DNA from: Dolomedes plantarius
Lineage: Eukaryota > Arthropoda > Arachnida > Araneae > Dolomedidae
NCBI GenBank assembly: GCA_907164885.2
Contig: OU015497.1
Coordinates: 70,199,429 to 70,263,428 of the forward strand
Length of the DNA stretch: 64,000 nucleotides
Reading direction: 5' to 3'
The position numbers were made by a program, and so were the translations under genes. Numbering within the stretch: position 1 is the first letter of the stretch; each line of letters opens with the position of its first letter. The notes under the pieces were generated by a model, which was given only the letters and a program-made list of their open reading frames with translations, searched no databases and had not been told where the DNA came from. Shown here one piece after another: positions 22,245-34,779 of this stretch.

Positions 22245-24784
22245 TAATACATATGTTTATAATATATATTTTTATATAACTTTAATACTTAAAAAATCCA
22301 AAATGTTATATTATATGTATATATAAATAAATTGGGGTAGAAATTCTGTAGAAATATTCCTGTGCTGGATGATATATATTTCTGAACTCTTTTCTCAGAG
22401 TCATGAGTAAATAATTTATCACAGAATTTGGTCAGATTTTAATACTATCAATCTTCATATTGAATGAAGTTGAAAGGTGCTTCTTGATATTCGTAATGTT
22501 TTCAAGTTTGACAAAGGAATGTAAAGATATCTCTCAGTCAAATCTTGATCGGATTAATTCTATATTTTCTCTCTCGTCTGGAAAGTTATTACCTTAACAT
22601 AATACCTTATTATTCTGGAATATCAGTTTCCATGTGGGATTATAGTATGTTTCGACAATTGAATGGCATAATTTTTAAAAATATTGCATGGATTACATGA
22701 GTTCGTTTTTGCGTATTTTCATTGCTAGTTAGAATGTTGTAATGAAATAAGGAACATGGTTTATATATTTTACAACACATTTTTAGTTAGCTAAAACTAG
22801 ATTAAGGTGATTGTTCTAAAATGGGGTTGGGTACCTTAGCTGTTATATTTCCTTTCCTTTTTAATTTTTTTTAAAAATTCAAATATAAGAGAAAAAGGGC
22901 AAACGAATATTTTGCTGCGATAAATATTCTTTTGAATGATTTTTGAACATTTATTCTAAAATTTAAGAATCTTAATACTAGTAACAAAGTTTTTTTAACT
23001 AGTGTCTAAAATTTTATATTCTCATGTAATTAATTTTTTAAATATACCTATTTCAGTAAATAATTTTTGATACTTATAGCTTTAAATAAAATAAAAAAAC
23101 TAGCGTTAAATTTGCTTAAATCATAAAACTTTAAAATTTTAAATGTTTTAATAAATACAGTCATATATGCCTTTATTTTTTACTGAATTACATAGTAACA
23201 TGTAATTATTATAAATATCAAGTATACTGTACATACTTATGATTAAAATGATAGAGAAATTTCTAATTTATATTTGAAATAGATGTAAGCTTTAATAAAA
23301 AACATGGGTTAGAACTAGAAATCATTGTTTGTATAATATTTTTGCATTATTTTCTGTAAACATAGAGGCATAATCTCAATAACGCTTCAACTGTAACAGC
23401 ATGCTGTAGATGATTGAAAAAATGCTGTGTCGTGTCTTTTTTCAAAATTGAAGATTCAAACAAAGATTGCATACATATAATAACTGTAAAATAGAAAATT
23501 TCTTCCCATATTTTAATTAAATTATGTTTTTCTGACATCTCTTGTAAGAGAAAATTTAGCACAAACTGAGTTCTGAGACATTATGCAAAATAACTAGCAT
23601 AGTTTTTAGTACAACAAATGCTTTTCAGAAGACCATGAGTCTCTTGGGCTTTAAAGTTATTTTCAAAACTATATTTTGCCTACTGAGCAATATAAAGTTT
23701 TTCTTCATGCACTATAGGAAGCCTGAAACAAAAACTTTATATTATCTCTATTTAAACGAGTCCTACAATTAAACAAACATTCGCAAAGCATTTTTTTTAT
23801 CATTATACTTTTCGAACTATAATGTAAAATAAATGAATAGGTTAATAAAGCAAATTTCTTGAAATATCACTCATTCTATGCTATATCTGTTACTGCATTT
23901 GTACGGATTATAAATACTGCATCAGACCAGAATTAGATGATACTGATATTTCCATTAAGCTAAACACATAATTCTGGCGTCAAACACCAATGATATTTAA
24001 TTTTTTAGCTCTAGTTCTAATGAGATATTTCTCTTTAAAGTAGTGTGAATTACAATTAAATGCGTAAGCTGTGCATGACATATTCTCTAATTAACTTCGT
24101 GTCTTTAGAGTGTGCAACTTCCATCATTATCTTAAATATATGCTATTATAACTATGTAAAAATTGTTTAAAGGGATCTTGAAAATTGCTACGTATTTTCT
24201 AAATACTAGCATCTCATCAGATGTAATCATTGTCTCAATTCGGGAAGATTAAAGGAAATGTTTTTCTTAAATTAGCGAATTGTGCCAAAAGGATTTCTCG
24301 CAGTATTGACAGTAATCTTTAAAAAGCTGTCGTACAAGTTTGTAGGATAAAGTAGGATTCATTCTAATTAATAATTTACCTGAAATTAGGATCTTAAAAT
24401 GCTAACATTGCTTTCGTTGAGCCCGTTGATTATGCTTATTAACTTACGCTTCTTCCATGCTGGCAAACAACTTAAATATCCCGGGAAAATACGTTTAATG
24501 TACTTTTTGATGTGTGTTGTGTTAGAGCTGGACAATATGACAAAGTGAGCCACATTTGAAACCCTCAATTATTGAAATTTAGTGCGACAGCTATACACTA
24601 TCGTTAGAAATTGACGAGTATCGACTCGCTCTGTTAACTCTCGTTTGCATGGAGCCATCGTGCTTCCAATCTTGTCTAAAGAAATAAATGTTTGTTTCTT
24701 CTACAGTCTAATCATATAGTTACCTATTGTTGAACCAGCATGTACGATATCTTTAATTATTACTTATTCACGGCTGGGCAGAAA
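22245..24784. other. Unassigned AT-rich sequence
   Basis: About 2.5 kb with no frame, repeat or RNA I can support. The frame at 23347-23562 (minus) is short and unremarkable. Confidence 0.5.
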
Positions 24785-25110
24785 TGTATCCACCACTTTG
24801 TGTATATATAAACTGAGTGGCCAGTTAATTATGATTCCTTCTCAGTACATCGCTGGGCCACATCTTGCCCTCAATCCTACTACAAGACTCTATGGCATGG
24901 CCTCTATGGTTTGTTAACAGGAGGAATATGAGACCATACCCAATTAACTGCTAATTCCAGTTTTTTAAGATCAGATAATTCTGGATCCAGATGCCTAATA
25001 TCCCTTTCGCCCTCATTCCGGAAATCTTCAACTGGATTGAGAGTCAGTGATTGTGAGGGACAACTGAGAAAGCTTAAGTTCAAGTCATGTACTTCAAACA
25101 ATGTTTGGAC
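24785..25110 (-). pseudogene. Tc1-like transposase, C-terminal fragment
   Basis: The minus-strand frame includes CPSQSLTLNPVEDFRNEGER followed by LKKLELAVNWVWSHIPPVN. This is a decayed form of the WPSQSPDLNPIE...W motif that carries the last catalytic acid of Tc1 transposases, with E in NPVE. The segment after it (ACTGAGTGGCCAGTTAATTA, 24810-24830) looks like the subterminal part of the element. No partner end was found, so this is a fragment. Confidence 0.6.
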
Positions 25111-25139
25111 AATATTATATCTATGACATGGAGCAGTTT

Positions 25140-26061
25140 TTGCCCATCTTAGTTATTTATTTTATATTAATTAGTTTTTTCTAAAGTTTGAAAGCAGTTT
25201 TGAAATATTATATGAAATAAAATTATCTCTCATATATTGCAAAATATCGTTTTTAAGAATTTTTCCGAAAGTTAGTATAAAATAAACTAGAATTTTTAAG
25301 TATTTTACAATGTCTGGTTTTCTGTTAATGTGTAATTTACGAACTGTGTAGCTTGTTTTATTTTTATAGCATAATCTAAGTTATCTATGGATAACTTATC
25401 ATTCAAAATATAAATGTCCTGAATTGTTATATTGATAAACATTGAAAATCTGATTCAACTGTTACGGTTAATAAAATAGATATATTAAGTTGATTGGAAT
25501 GCTAAAAAGATATTTTTTAAGACATAAATATAATATTCAAAAGTTTACAAATTATTATATTTTTTAGTAATATTTTTGTGTTTAATATGTATAAATATTT
25601 TCATAGCCAAGAAGTAAAGAAAAAAAACAAAAAATGCAATATCAAAGAATTGATGTACATATGTGTTTGACTGAAGCTTTTATAGAATACTTCTATGCCT
25701 AGTAAATCAAAAATGGAAGACGGAAAATGCTGCAATATGATACAAGCCTATCGTTCTTTACTTCCCTTTGATTTCCTTTGTTTATATAACACGATTATTA
25801 GAATAGGATACTATATATCTACCTATTCCAACTTACGTTTTCTATTCGTCTTGTTTCTAGACTTAAGTACGTTATTCTTGTTTATAATTTTTTGAACAAA
25901 GTTCTGCCTCACTGTATCAAAGTTTTGAAATGTCGTCTATGTCTATCTTGCTCAAAAATATATACTTCGGTCAACTTTCCAAAGTTAAGATACTTTATAA
26001 TCCATACTTTGTATTTTCCTTAGTTCCAACTCTTCTATGATTGAATTTGGATTGAAAAATA

Positions 26062-26095
<34 letters not shown>

Positions 26096-27387
26096 TGGTA
26101 GTATAATATAATTATCTACAATATATAAATATTGTACTAGATTATCACTGTGATTTTTTTTAAACCAAAGGGGAATAACCGAAAAATTATTAAAATTTTT
26201 TTCATAAATGTTAACTTAAAACTGTGACCCAATCAGATATATACAGCCAACTTGCTAGAGATCAAATTTAGCATCAACTTTTCGAGAAAATCTGATTACT
26301 TTTTGAAATACATTTAGTATCATTATACTATCCTAGACTTTGTATAGATTTATATTAAATTCATACTATACAAAACTAACTGACGCGTGCATTAAACAGA
26401 CTTAACAACAGTTAACAAAGGCTTTTACTACAGGCCTTTAGTAAACGTCTGTCTTCTCTTATTCCAAAGGAGTTGCCACTCATTTGAAAGCTTTTGGAAG
26501 TTACTTAACTCCCTTTTCCCCTTGTAGTGTCGCCAGCTCAAAGGATATCTTATATAAGGAGCCCCGAAATAGTATTCTGAAATAAAACATAGCACGATAC
26601 GAGAATTTTTTTAAGTAATTTTTTTAAATGCATTTTCTTTCGAATACTCAGTAATTTATTTAAAATGGGAAGATCAACCAGTAAGTCCAACATTACAGTT
26701 TTTGTTCACATATCTTGATGGTTTTCCTATTTTAGGATCATTTTTTAAGCATTCCCTTGAGCGATATAAATCATCATAAGGAGAAAGTTTAAGCTCATAT
26801 GAATGGTGTAAAAATTATAAAACATACGTGCCGAAGGAACACAAAAATGATTTTCTCTAATTATCTAAATATATCCCCAAGTATCGTTTGATGATTCTAG
26901 AGGTTTACACCTCACAACAGTCAGTGATAAGTACACGTGTAAGTTACCTTCCGCACACTTAATATGACAAAGGCCTATTGAAATTAATTATCTTACAAAT
27001 ACCGGTAAAATTGATAAGCTGTTATGAAGATCACTCGGCAAAACAGGAAAAATATATGATAAGTATTTTGTTGTGAGATGTCACATTCTTTAGACTTGTA
27101 TGGACAATAATGTTTCCAGTTGAACCCTAGAAGTAGCAGATGCTATTTTATATAGCATTGTGCATTAGTGATATCGCTGCTTTACAAAGTTGTACTCAGA
27201 AGATAGATAAATTTCTTTTTGGATGCATTAAATAAATAAGTTCATAAAATCTATCATATCTTAAATTTAACATTATTCTAACATGTGACTTACCTGTCTG
27301 ATTTAATGACAATCAAATTAAATTATAAAGTAAAATGTTTCATCAGAAATGAGCCTATTTCATTTAATTACATAATACATTTTTTGA
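25140..27387. other. Unassigned AT-rich sequence
   Basis: Contains a (TA)n run at 26061-26095. Near 26547-26590 a TATATAAG box is followed by AATAAA, which could be part of an old LTR. No coding support. Confidence 0.4.
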
Positions 27388-28195
27388 CAGGAATACCCCT
27401 ATTTATGCGAATTCGGAGTTAAGTGGATTTTAACTTTAAACTTTTTCACATTTTTAAAACTTGGAATGAAATGTCCCCAAATCTTTGAATGGTGTCTGGA
27501 AGAAAAGTTGTCCAATATTATTTTTTTTTTAAAGAGACGGAAACAACACTTAAAGCTGATCCAATTGCTTGTGTGCTAGAAGAAGTTGTGGATCTGCCGT
27601 ATCTGATTGTCAGGGAATTAGATATGGAAGTTAATGGAGATGATGTCAACGAGCTTTTGAATTCTCATCCTGGGGACCTCACTGCCGATGATCTCATAGA
27701 GATGTGCCACAAAAGCATCACTGAAGAATCCGACATTTCAGATCCAATTCCTCAAGAAAACCTATTGACAAATTTAAACTTGACAGAAGGTCCCAGCGCA
27801 GTTACGAAAGGGTTACAGATTTTAGACATTATATACTCTAATAAAGATCGTATGATCACAATAAAGCAGGGAATAAAAAAACAAGTTTGTCTGTTATGAA
27901 GAAATTCTTCGCAAAAAAAGGCCTTAATGCACCAGACTGCTGAGGATGGGATTTTTTAAAACCATCAACATATTTTTTATATCTTGTGCATATATATAAT
28001 ATTAATATATAACACAATATTTTAATTTTAATACAATATTTTCCTTTTAAAATATTGCTTTTGTAAATTATTGGCACCAATTAGTAGACAAAGTTTATAT
28101 GCATATATATGCAAAGTTGTACCCCGACTTAAACGAATTCGACTTACGCGATCTTTCGTCGGTAACGCCAATTACGTAACTTCAGGGAATTCCTG
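27388..28195 (+). mobile_element. Tigger-type element, deletion derivative
   Basis: The left end CAGGAATACCCC (27388) and the right end (reverse complement) CAGGAATTCCC (28195) are inverted. Subterminal GCGAATTCG and CGAATTCG motifs with TTACGCGA lie inside, typical of Tigger elements. TA follows on the right (28196-28197), but the left flank is GA, so the duplication is not preserved. It carries only the transposase tail. A TA microsatellite starts directly at its right end. Confidence 0.6.
27489..27899 (+). pseudogene. Tigger transposase C-terminal domain
   Basis: The 136-residue frame includes DPIACVLEEVVDLPYLIVRE, then LDMEVNGDDVNELLNSH and DLTADDLIEMC. This matches the acidic C-terminal region that follows the DDE domain in TIGD1-like transposases (V.EDVEELLESH...LT.EDL). 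The first ~15 residues, with a run of Phe, are probably not native. The helix-turn-helix, CENPB and catalytic domains are absent. A separate host role cannot be excluded, but the inverted-repeat frame around it argues for a transposon remnant. Confidence 0.7.
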
Positions 28196-28197
<2 letters not shown>

Positions 28198-28257
<60 letters not shown>

Positions 28258-28264
28258 CGTGCGT
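28198..28264. repeat. (TA)n then (GT)n microsatellite
   Basis: TA dinucleotides to about 28242, then GT/GC repeats to 28264, abutting the Tigger end. Confidence 0.95.
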
Positions 28265-28969
28265 TTGTATTCGTTATTGTACACGTGATATTTTTTGTCC
28301 ATAATTATACATCTTTATCCTATTCATAAACATTCTATTTTGATATATACCTAAATAAAAATAAGTACTAAAAACTTTAAAAATAAGTTATGTTGGAGTG
28401 CATTTCAACCTTGTTATATTTTTTTCTGTTTATGTTGTTAATACTAAAGTTTGTGTTTGACGGACATTTTCACATATTTTTCTTTAAAGGTACGTTTATA
28501 ACATAAACTCTCATTTCTTATGAATGTTTTTGAAAAATAAGAATTGTCAAATGCCATAAGAATTTTTTATTGCTTTAAACCCATATTTATTAACTTTGTT
28601 TATTACGTTCATAATATTTCCCTCGACGATTAAACTATGTCATGTCAAGGTGTGTTTCTCTTCAGGTTACTAGTTTAAACAGTTTATTTGTCAATAGCTG
28701 TAACGGGATTAAATGCAATTCCATTTACATTTAATACCTATTCTATGCGTATACAGCACTGCATTATAGAGGGTCATACAATGAAGAAAATTATAGCTTA
28801 ATTCATTAAAGGCTATTCAATGGACAGGACGCTTTACTGTAGTTAAATTCAAATGCGAAAGAGATACATTCAATTTTATTTGACGGAAGACTTAAAATTT
28901 CCGTTGTCATAGTTTAAATTATATCTGTTTCACATGCTTTAAACAACTACTTTATTGAAGGTTAAAACG
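28265..28969. other. Unassigned AT-rich sequence
   Basis: Nothing recognised. Confidence 0.55.
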
Positions 28970-29292
28970 AAAACATGTTTAAGTATTTATTTTCCTACCC
29001 ACTCCCACAGGAAGCCCATTTATGAAGAAAATTTAATGCCTATGGATTCCATTAACTTAATTAACACAGCCAACTATGTGAGTAAACTTAGATGTCTTGG
29101 TACACAGACTCGAACACCAAGTTTTATGTCTGGCTGAATTTGCAACCTACGTTTGAAAAGGCATAGTCCTTTAAGCTTTATTCAGAAGCAAGTTGTTTTC
29201 GATCTCGATAATGAATGGCCGTTTTGCAACACTTATTTCAGGCCAACAGATCCATTACCACATGGTGCTTTTAATGAAGATCTCAAATGTCT

Positions 29293-29762
29293 GTGGTCTT
29301 GTATGGAACGAACATGAGGACCTACTTGCCAAGAAAGCAGCTTTTGGGGGCCCAAATTCCCAAGAAAGCATTAACATTTCATTCTTTAAAGCTTTTAATA
29401 AATATGAATTTCAAACACAACTTTAAATTTGAAGCCGCGAAAGCATTTAAAGACAAGAGCTGTGTGATTCTTAATGAGAACACCACTTGTTTTCCTGATA
29501 CCCCAAGAAAAGCTGCTGTTGCATGCTAACAAAACAAAACATGACTGTTAATAAAACATGACTGTCTGAGGTCTCATCTCTTCCGTATTGGCGTTGCTGA
29601 TTCTCCTGACTGTACTCAGACAGCCGAACATTTGGACGTGTGCTCTGCACTAAGTGGTTTTAATTGTATTGTCAAAAAATACAAGAGAGCTAGTGTACTG
29701 ATGATATAAGTGCTAATTTGTATGTGGCATTTGTTAAATAAAATAAATTTTAAAAAATAAAT
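29293..29762 (+). mobile_element. Younger LINE 3' fragment inserted in the old LINE
   Basis: A 15-base direct repeat, AGATCTCAAATGTCT, flanks it at 29278-29292 and 29763-29777. The insert ends in an A-rich tail (AATAAATTTTAAAAAATAAAT). Its frames encode a LINE C-terminal end: TPRKAAVAC, HDCL-type cysteine/histidine region, then HLFRIGVADSPDC and EHLDVCSALSGFN. It is 5' truncated, as is usual for LINEs. Confidence 0.85.
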
Positions 29763-29819
29763 AGATCTCAAATGTCTAGAAAATAAAACACAACACGCTT
29801 AATTTTTAAAAAAATTTGC

Positions 29820-30300
29820 TCTTGAAATTATTTACGATATTCCTAGTGATGCACTTCAACTATTTACTGATGGGACCAAACTGGAGTAGGGCGGCATAGG
29901 CATTCATCATAGGAATTTCATCAAGGACTCAAATAACAGGATCAAATCTAGAAATCTTTTTAATAGATGTGGTTTTAGATCAGGACTACTGGCCGGTAGA
30001 AAGCCCTAAGACATGCATAATCATCTTTATTTAAAAATGACAGGTTCTTGTCAGACAGCAGGAGTGCCATTCAACATCTTATGAAATGGCAGGCATATCA
30101 CAGAAAAAAAGAAAAAAAAACAGGAATTATATTCTCCTTTCCCTTTGTGTCATGAATGGCTCTAAATGAATTGCTTTTCAGGGGATCCCGTCTTATGAGG
30201 GTATATTTGGTAACGATCAAGTCGACTTTCTAGCTAATGAGGGCTGCTTAGAGGATACGATTGCGCTGCAATTTCGATTCGTTTTCAAGACCAGGTTTTA
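29820..30300 (+). pseudogene. LINE RNase H domain, decayed
   Basis: Starts with the first RNase H acid in LFTDGTKLE and ends near GNDQVDFLANEG with the last acid. Between them are several stops and an AG-rich insertion at 30098-30120. In an intact LINE this domain removes the RNA strand of the cDNA hybrid. It continues toward 30640 with a poorly preserved C-terminal tail. Confidence 0.65.
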
Positions 30301-30650
30301 CAGTTTTTGGAAAGAGCCTCCTATACATCACAGGTATCCAGCCAATCTCCCTGGTCTGATCTTGCTTTATAGTGGCCTATTACCCTTTCAGACTACCCCT
30401 GCACGTTTGCTGAGTCGTCATACTAAAAGTAAGCGCTTTGAAAAAATCTCTCAAAGTATTTTTCATTTGTTCCAGTTCTGGTGATCCTGTGACTCTATCC
30501 GATATTGCCAATTGTATGAGAATCCCTGTCATTATGTTTGCTAAGCATCAGGAGGCATCTGCCACTCATTTGCTCAATCGACATTGTCTAGCATTTTCTA
30601 GACCAGGTGGCTTAATAAAAGAGGAACAACAGTTATCAAAAATTTGAAAT

Positions 30651-31865
30651 GAGTAAATAATTAAGACTTTGTTTAGTATAATTGTATAACTTTTATTTCT
30701 CTGTGAATCTGAGGTGGATTTCTACTTTTCCAATCACAGTTTCTAAAGCATTTATGGTGGATTAATTTACCTCTTTTTTGGTGTTCGAAATGAGACGATA
30801 CTTCTAAATTCAAAACTACACTATGGAATTATTTCTCATAAAGGCTTTAAATGCTGAAGACAAAGTAGTGGAAACTCTCGAAGACTTAAAGAACAAAAAA
30901 AAAAGGATTTCACGATTTTTACTTTTTAGGAATTCCAATGTCTCACTTACAACTATGGGCAGATGCCTATACAGTACATCCAATAGTTTATAACGGGGTT
31001 TGAAAGTCTTGAGACATATTTACAAAACAAAACTCAGCTGTGTTACTAATATATGCGATTTATTTACATGCCCAAAACAGGATAATATATTATCTCTCTT
31101 AACGCAGACATCATTCACTTTAATGAGAAAGTCACGCATGTGGTCAGCTTCATTTCTCTGTTTGTACATTTTTACAGTCTTTATGCAATATTAGAATAGG
31201 AAATAAATTCGGATAAATCTTTCAATAAAATTAAATGCACATTGCATTAGCCACATTAGCTAAAAAGACATGTTTTAATTTTGTAAATTTCATGTGAAAT
31301 TGAGACACTGCAGAAAATTATCGTTGCTAATATTTGTTTATTTATTTAAATAATAATAATAATTTTAAAAACAGGTGTTAGATGTTGAAGCAACCTGAAT
31401 CGTACAAAGCTGCGTTTCAAATGTTTTTTTTAAATTTTACATTTTTGGTAATATAATTGTAATGCGTTTCAAAATAAGGAAAAATTGTCGATTTTATTAT
31501 CGCATTCCATTCTTTTTTTACGAATTACGAATTCATTTCAAATTAATTAACCCAAACAATTTTCCAACTCCTTTAAAAGTTTTACAAATGAAATACGATC
31601 CTTAAAATCTACCAAGAAAAGCTTAATGATTGAAAAATTCCATATGCATCAACGAAAATTACATACGAATTATATGGAAAATGCAAAAAAAAGTATATAA
31701 TATATATGGAAAGCGACCTTTGTTTTAGCCAACCATTTATTCCTAATTACAATTGATATTTCTTTCATGATTATGTGCAAACTGTTTTTTTTTTTTTATT
31801 TCACAGTAATTAAGAATGAATACTATCCACTTAAAGTCCAAAAATATATTAGATCAAACTGTTTT
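30651..31865. other. Unassigned AT-rich sequence
   Basis: No recognised frame or repeat. The open frame at 31000-31194 has no family resemblance. Confidence 0.5.
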
Positions 31866-32390
31866 ACGAATTACACTGGTCGGCAAAAAAAATATATATA
31901 CATAATTCTGCCCCTGACACTATTCCTGCTGATTCTTATGCAAAATGACCTCCTGAATCCGAATATGACCTCAGTTTTCCCCCATCACTCACTGTGTTTG
32001 AGGGATGGCACCCCCCACCTATTTTTATCACTTTTCCATAATTTGGAGGGATGAAAAGGATAATTTTAGCCTTTACATTTCTTCTTTGTGGTTAGAGAGG
32101 TGAAAAGTTCTAAACAATGAACATGTGTTGCAAGATGGGAGATTTGGGGGGGATTTGCCCCCTTAAATTGCAAAAAAAAAAATCATTAGAAATGATCAAT
32201 TTTTCAGTTTTTTTCGCAAATTTTTTCACTTATTTTCTACTTACTCCAGCTTCCAGCCCTCCTCCGTCATCCTTTCTCAAACACCCCCAAATAAAAGAAA
32301 TATATAGCAACAATAATAAAAATATATAGCAACAATAATAAAAATATATAGCAACAATAATAAAAATATATAGCAACAGTTCGGAAGATT
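31866..32390. other. Non-coding block related to the 3' region of the next element
   Basis: TTTTTATCACTTTTCC and GGAGGGATGAAAAGGAT at 32018-32062 recur as TTTTTATCACTTTCCG and GGAGGGGTGAAAAGGAT at 32501-32563, inside the 32.39-kb transposon. This suggests a second, mostly deleted relative lies directly to its left. G-rich and poly-A stretches occur at 32150-32190. Confidence 0.45.
32300..32388. repeat. 22-bp tandem repeat
   Basis: About four copies of TATATAGCAACAATAATAAAAA, ending immediately before the left terminus of the 32391 element. Confidence 0.95.
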
Positions 32391-32472
32391 CCCAATACCC
32401 CGCGCGCGCAGGTTTGAACAGGAATTTTCATGGTTTGACAAGTTTAAACTTGCATTGCTCTTGTCACTATAG
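32391..32472 (+). repeat. Left 82-bp terminal inverted repeat
   Basis: Starts CCCAATACCCCGCGCGCGCA and ends TCACTATAG. It pairs with 34527-34608. Confidence 0.9.
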
Positions 32473-32642
32473 TCCTGCACTGTAACCCTTATCTTCCCTC
32501 ATTTTTATCACTTTCCGATAGTAATTTTATGGCCATGAATTTGATTTGGAGGGGTGAAAAGGATTATTTTATCTATAAAGAATAACAAATAAAAAGTAAA
32601 ATAATAAATGTAAACAATAATAAATAAATAAGATAACTACCT

Positions 32643-34320
32643 TCATTTGGTGCTTGCTTTCTTTTTATACCCTGAGGTAGAAGTTTCTAGTACCAAAAAC
32701 CAGCAGTACTCTGCCAACATACTCGCATTCCACTTCCCTGAAAATCTCCTCTCGAACTTATTGATGTCTTGATGGAATCGTTCCCCGTGTTCATCCGAAA
32801 CTGCTCCTAAATTCTCAGGGAAGAAGTCCAGGTGTGAGTGAAGGAAATGCACTTTAAGAGACATGTTACACCCCATGGCCTCGTACGCTGACAGCAATAC
32901 CTCGACATGAGCGACATAATCATCACTTTTGTTGTTACCCAAAAGTTCTCAAACACGTTTTGGAATGCAAGCCAAGCTCGTTTTTTTTCGATTCAGGTGT
33001 TCAATAAAGGTTGAATATTGGAAAAGTTGTCTAATCTGGGGGCCCACGAAAACTCCTTCCGTGATTTTAGCCTCACTAAGACGAGGAAATTTAGTTTTCA
33101 AAAATCGAAATGCATCACCTATCTTGTCCAGTGCTTTCACAAACTGTTTGATGAATCCGAGTTTGATGTGCAAAGGCGGCAAGTAAATATTTTCTTTTGT
33201 GACCAGAGGATCATGACAGACATTTTTCTGGCCAGGAGTAAAACTTTCTCGCAGAGGCCAGTTCCGTACGATGTAATGTTTGTCTCCGGCTCGGCTGTCC
33301 CATTCACATAGGAAGCAGCAGTATTTTGTGAAGCCTGATTGCAGGTCCGTGAGTAGAGCAACTCCTTTTAAGTCAGCGCAAATTTTCCAATTATATTCAT
33401 TATAAGTGATTTTACCAAGGAATCGGCTGATGTTTTCGTACGTCTCCTTCATATCCACAGAGTATGAAACCGGGACTGATGGTAACCCATTCCCATTAGC
33501 CAACAGGACAACTTTCAAGCATGTCTTTGATGAGTCTATAAACAGTCTCCATTTATCGGGATCACATGGCATTTTCAGTTCTATCATTAATGCATTTGAA
33601 TTAGGGCAGAACACTAAGCCTTCATCTTCCGAAAAAGGTAATTTCAGGGTTGACTGCCTGGTCCTGTAACAAGATATTTTTACGCCCTTTTCTAAGAGAT
33701 TCCACTGCTGAAGTCGAAATCCAAGAAGTTGAGATTTACTTTTAGGTAACTCCAAATCCCTGACTAGATCATTCAATTCCGACTGAGTAACGAGGCGAGG
33801 TTGAAGATGAGCTTAATCAGCTGAACACTCTTCATCATCGGTGGACATATCATTTGATTCTCCAGGCTGTGGCTCAAAGTCTTTCAAATCTGTTTCAGGT
33901 TCTAGAGTATAGGTTTTTTGGGGCGCTGGGATTGGCAAAGATTCGTTGTGAGTAACTGGTCTTAGCTGAAGGGATATTAGGATACCGAATCGTATGCTTA
34001 CTTTTGCTAGAGAACCCTGCGTTAGAAGTCATACAAAAGTAACAATCTGTGAGAAGACAGCGAGGTTCGCGCCAAACCATGGGCAAGGCAAATGACATTG
34101 ATTTACGGGTACCTTTGAGCCATTTGGTCAAGTCACTGTAACAAGTAGTGCACCAAACTGTTGGAGCCCAATCCTAGTCCTGATCGCCAACTTGACAATC
34201 AAAGTAAAATTTATAAGCAGTTTTAAGAAGTGGAGAAAGGGGTTTTCGTTGCGCTTTTAAAGTCAATTCCCTGCAAACATAGCAGAAGCTATCGGGATGA
34301 TTTTTACACCCGCGTGGCAT
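32643..34320 (-). pseudogene. Putative transposase of an uncharacterised arthropod family
   Basis: The start is the ATG at 34318-34320 (MPRGCKNHPDSFCYVCREL). The N-terminal part is rich in Cys/His/Trp (CYVC, WCTTCYSDL, MVWREPRC, CYFCM) and looks like a zinc-binding DNA-recognition domain. The middle has WRLFIDSSKTCLK, KICADLKGVALL and CCFLCEWDSRAGDKHYI; the end has LGAVSDEHGERFHQD. I recognise this as a protein repeated many times in arthropod genomes with no agreed function. The acidic residues in FIDSS, CADLK and SDEHGERFHQD are candidates for an RNase H-fold catalytic site, which is inference. Lesions: TAG at 34174-34176, a frameshift near 33960, TAA near 33815 and TGA near 32950. About 560 codons in total. 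Confidence 0.75.
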
Positions 34321-34526
34321 AATTAAACAGTAAATCAATGCTTGATACTACTCACAACTTACACTCACATACTGTAATTCACTTGGAAAAAGCCGGAGAA
34401 AAAAATTCTACCGTTTTACATAATTTAAAAAACTTGGAAACACAGAATCCCAGCCTAGAACACCGACAAGTTGACTCTACGATCGCTAGAGGCGTACTGA
34501 GAGAAGATAAATATTACAGTTGTGGA

Positions 34527-34608
34527 CTATAGTGACATGAACAATGCACGTTTAAACTTGTCAAAACATGAAAATTCTTGTTCAAACCTGTGCGTTCGGT
34601 GTATTGGG
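34527..34608 (-). repeat. Right 82-bp terminal inverted repeat
   Basis: Reverse complement starts CCCAATACACCGAACGCACA. It pairs with 32391-32472. Confidence 0.9.
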
Positions 34609-34779
34609 ACCAAAATAATTGTTTATTTCTTAGGCAATTTTTAATTCTTTCAGTTCATTATCTATTATTTTTTCCTTCTAACATTGAAAATATTGGAAAT
34701 AAGAAATCAAATATGAAAATTAGAGAAATGGTATTACATAATTGCTAATTATTTTATAATATTCATATATATATATATA

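Larger units (their letters stand above)
28970..30650 (+). mobile_element. Old LINE remnant, interrupted by a younger LINE
   Basis: Before the interruption the plus strand reads KPIYEENLMPMDSINLIN and NEWPFCNTYFRPTDPLPH in different frames. After it comes an RNase H-like region: IYDIPSDALQLFTDGTKLE, and later IPSYEGIFGNDQVDFLANEG, the equivalent of the IPSH.GI.GNE.AD.LA motif. Many stops and shifts are present. The family is a Jockey/I-type LINE with RNase H; I cannot name the clade more exactly. Sequence at 29293-29762 is a separate insertion. Confidence 0.7.
32391..34608 (-). mobile_element. DNA transposon with 82-bp inverted repeats, uncharacterised family
   Basis: The left end 32391-32472 and right end 34527-34608 are inverted copies of 82 bp with about nine mismatches. 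Both start CCCAATAC and share GGTTTGAACA, GAATTTTCATG, TTGACAAGTTTAAAC and TGTCACTATAG. Between them a single protein-coding unit on the minus strand is centred in the element, so the protein is very likely its transposase. Length is 2218 bp. I could not identify a target-site duplication. The left end abuts a 22-bp tandem repeat. Confidence 0.85.

Noticed and set aside
27489..27899. Host gene derived from a Tigger transposase
   Set aside because: Only the acidic tail is present, it is enclosed by element ends, and there is no start or upstream domain to suggest domestication.
32929..33669. Several plus-strand frames of 85-97 residues
   Set aside because: They lie opposite the well-supported minus-strand protein at 32643-34320.
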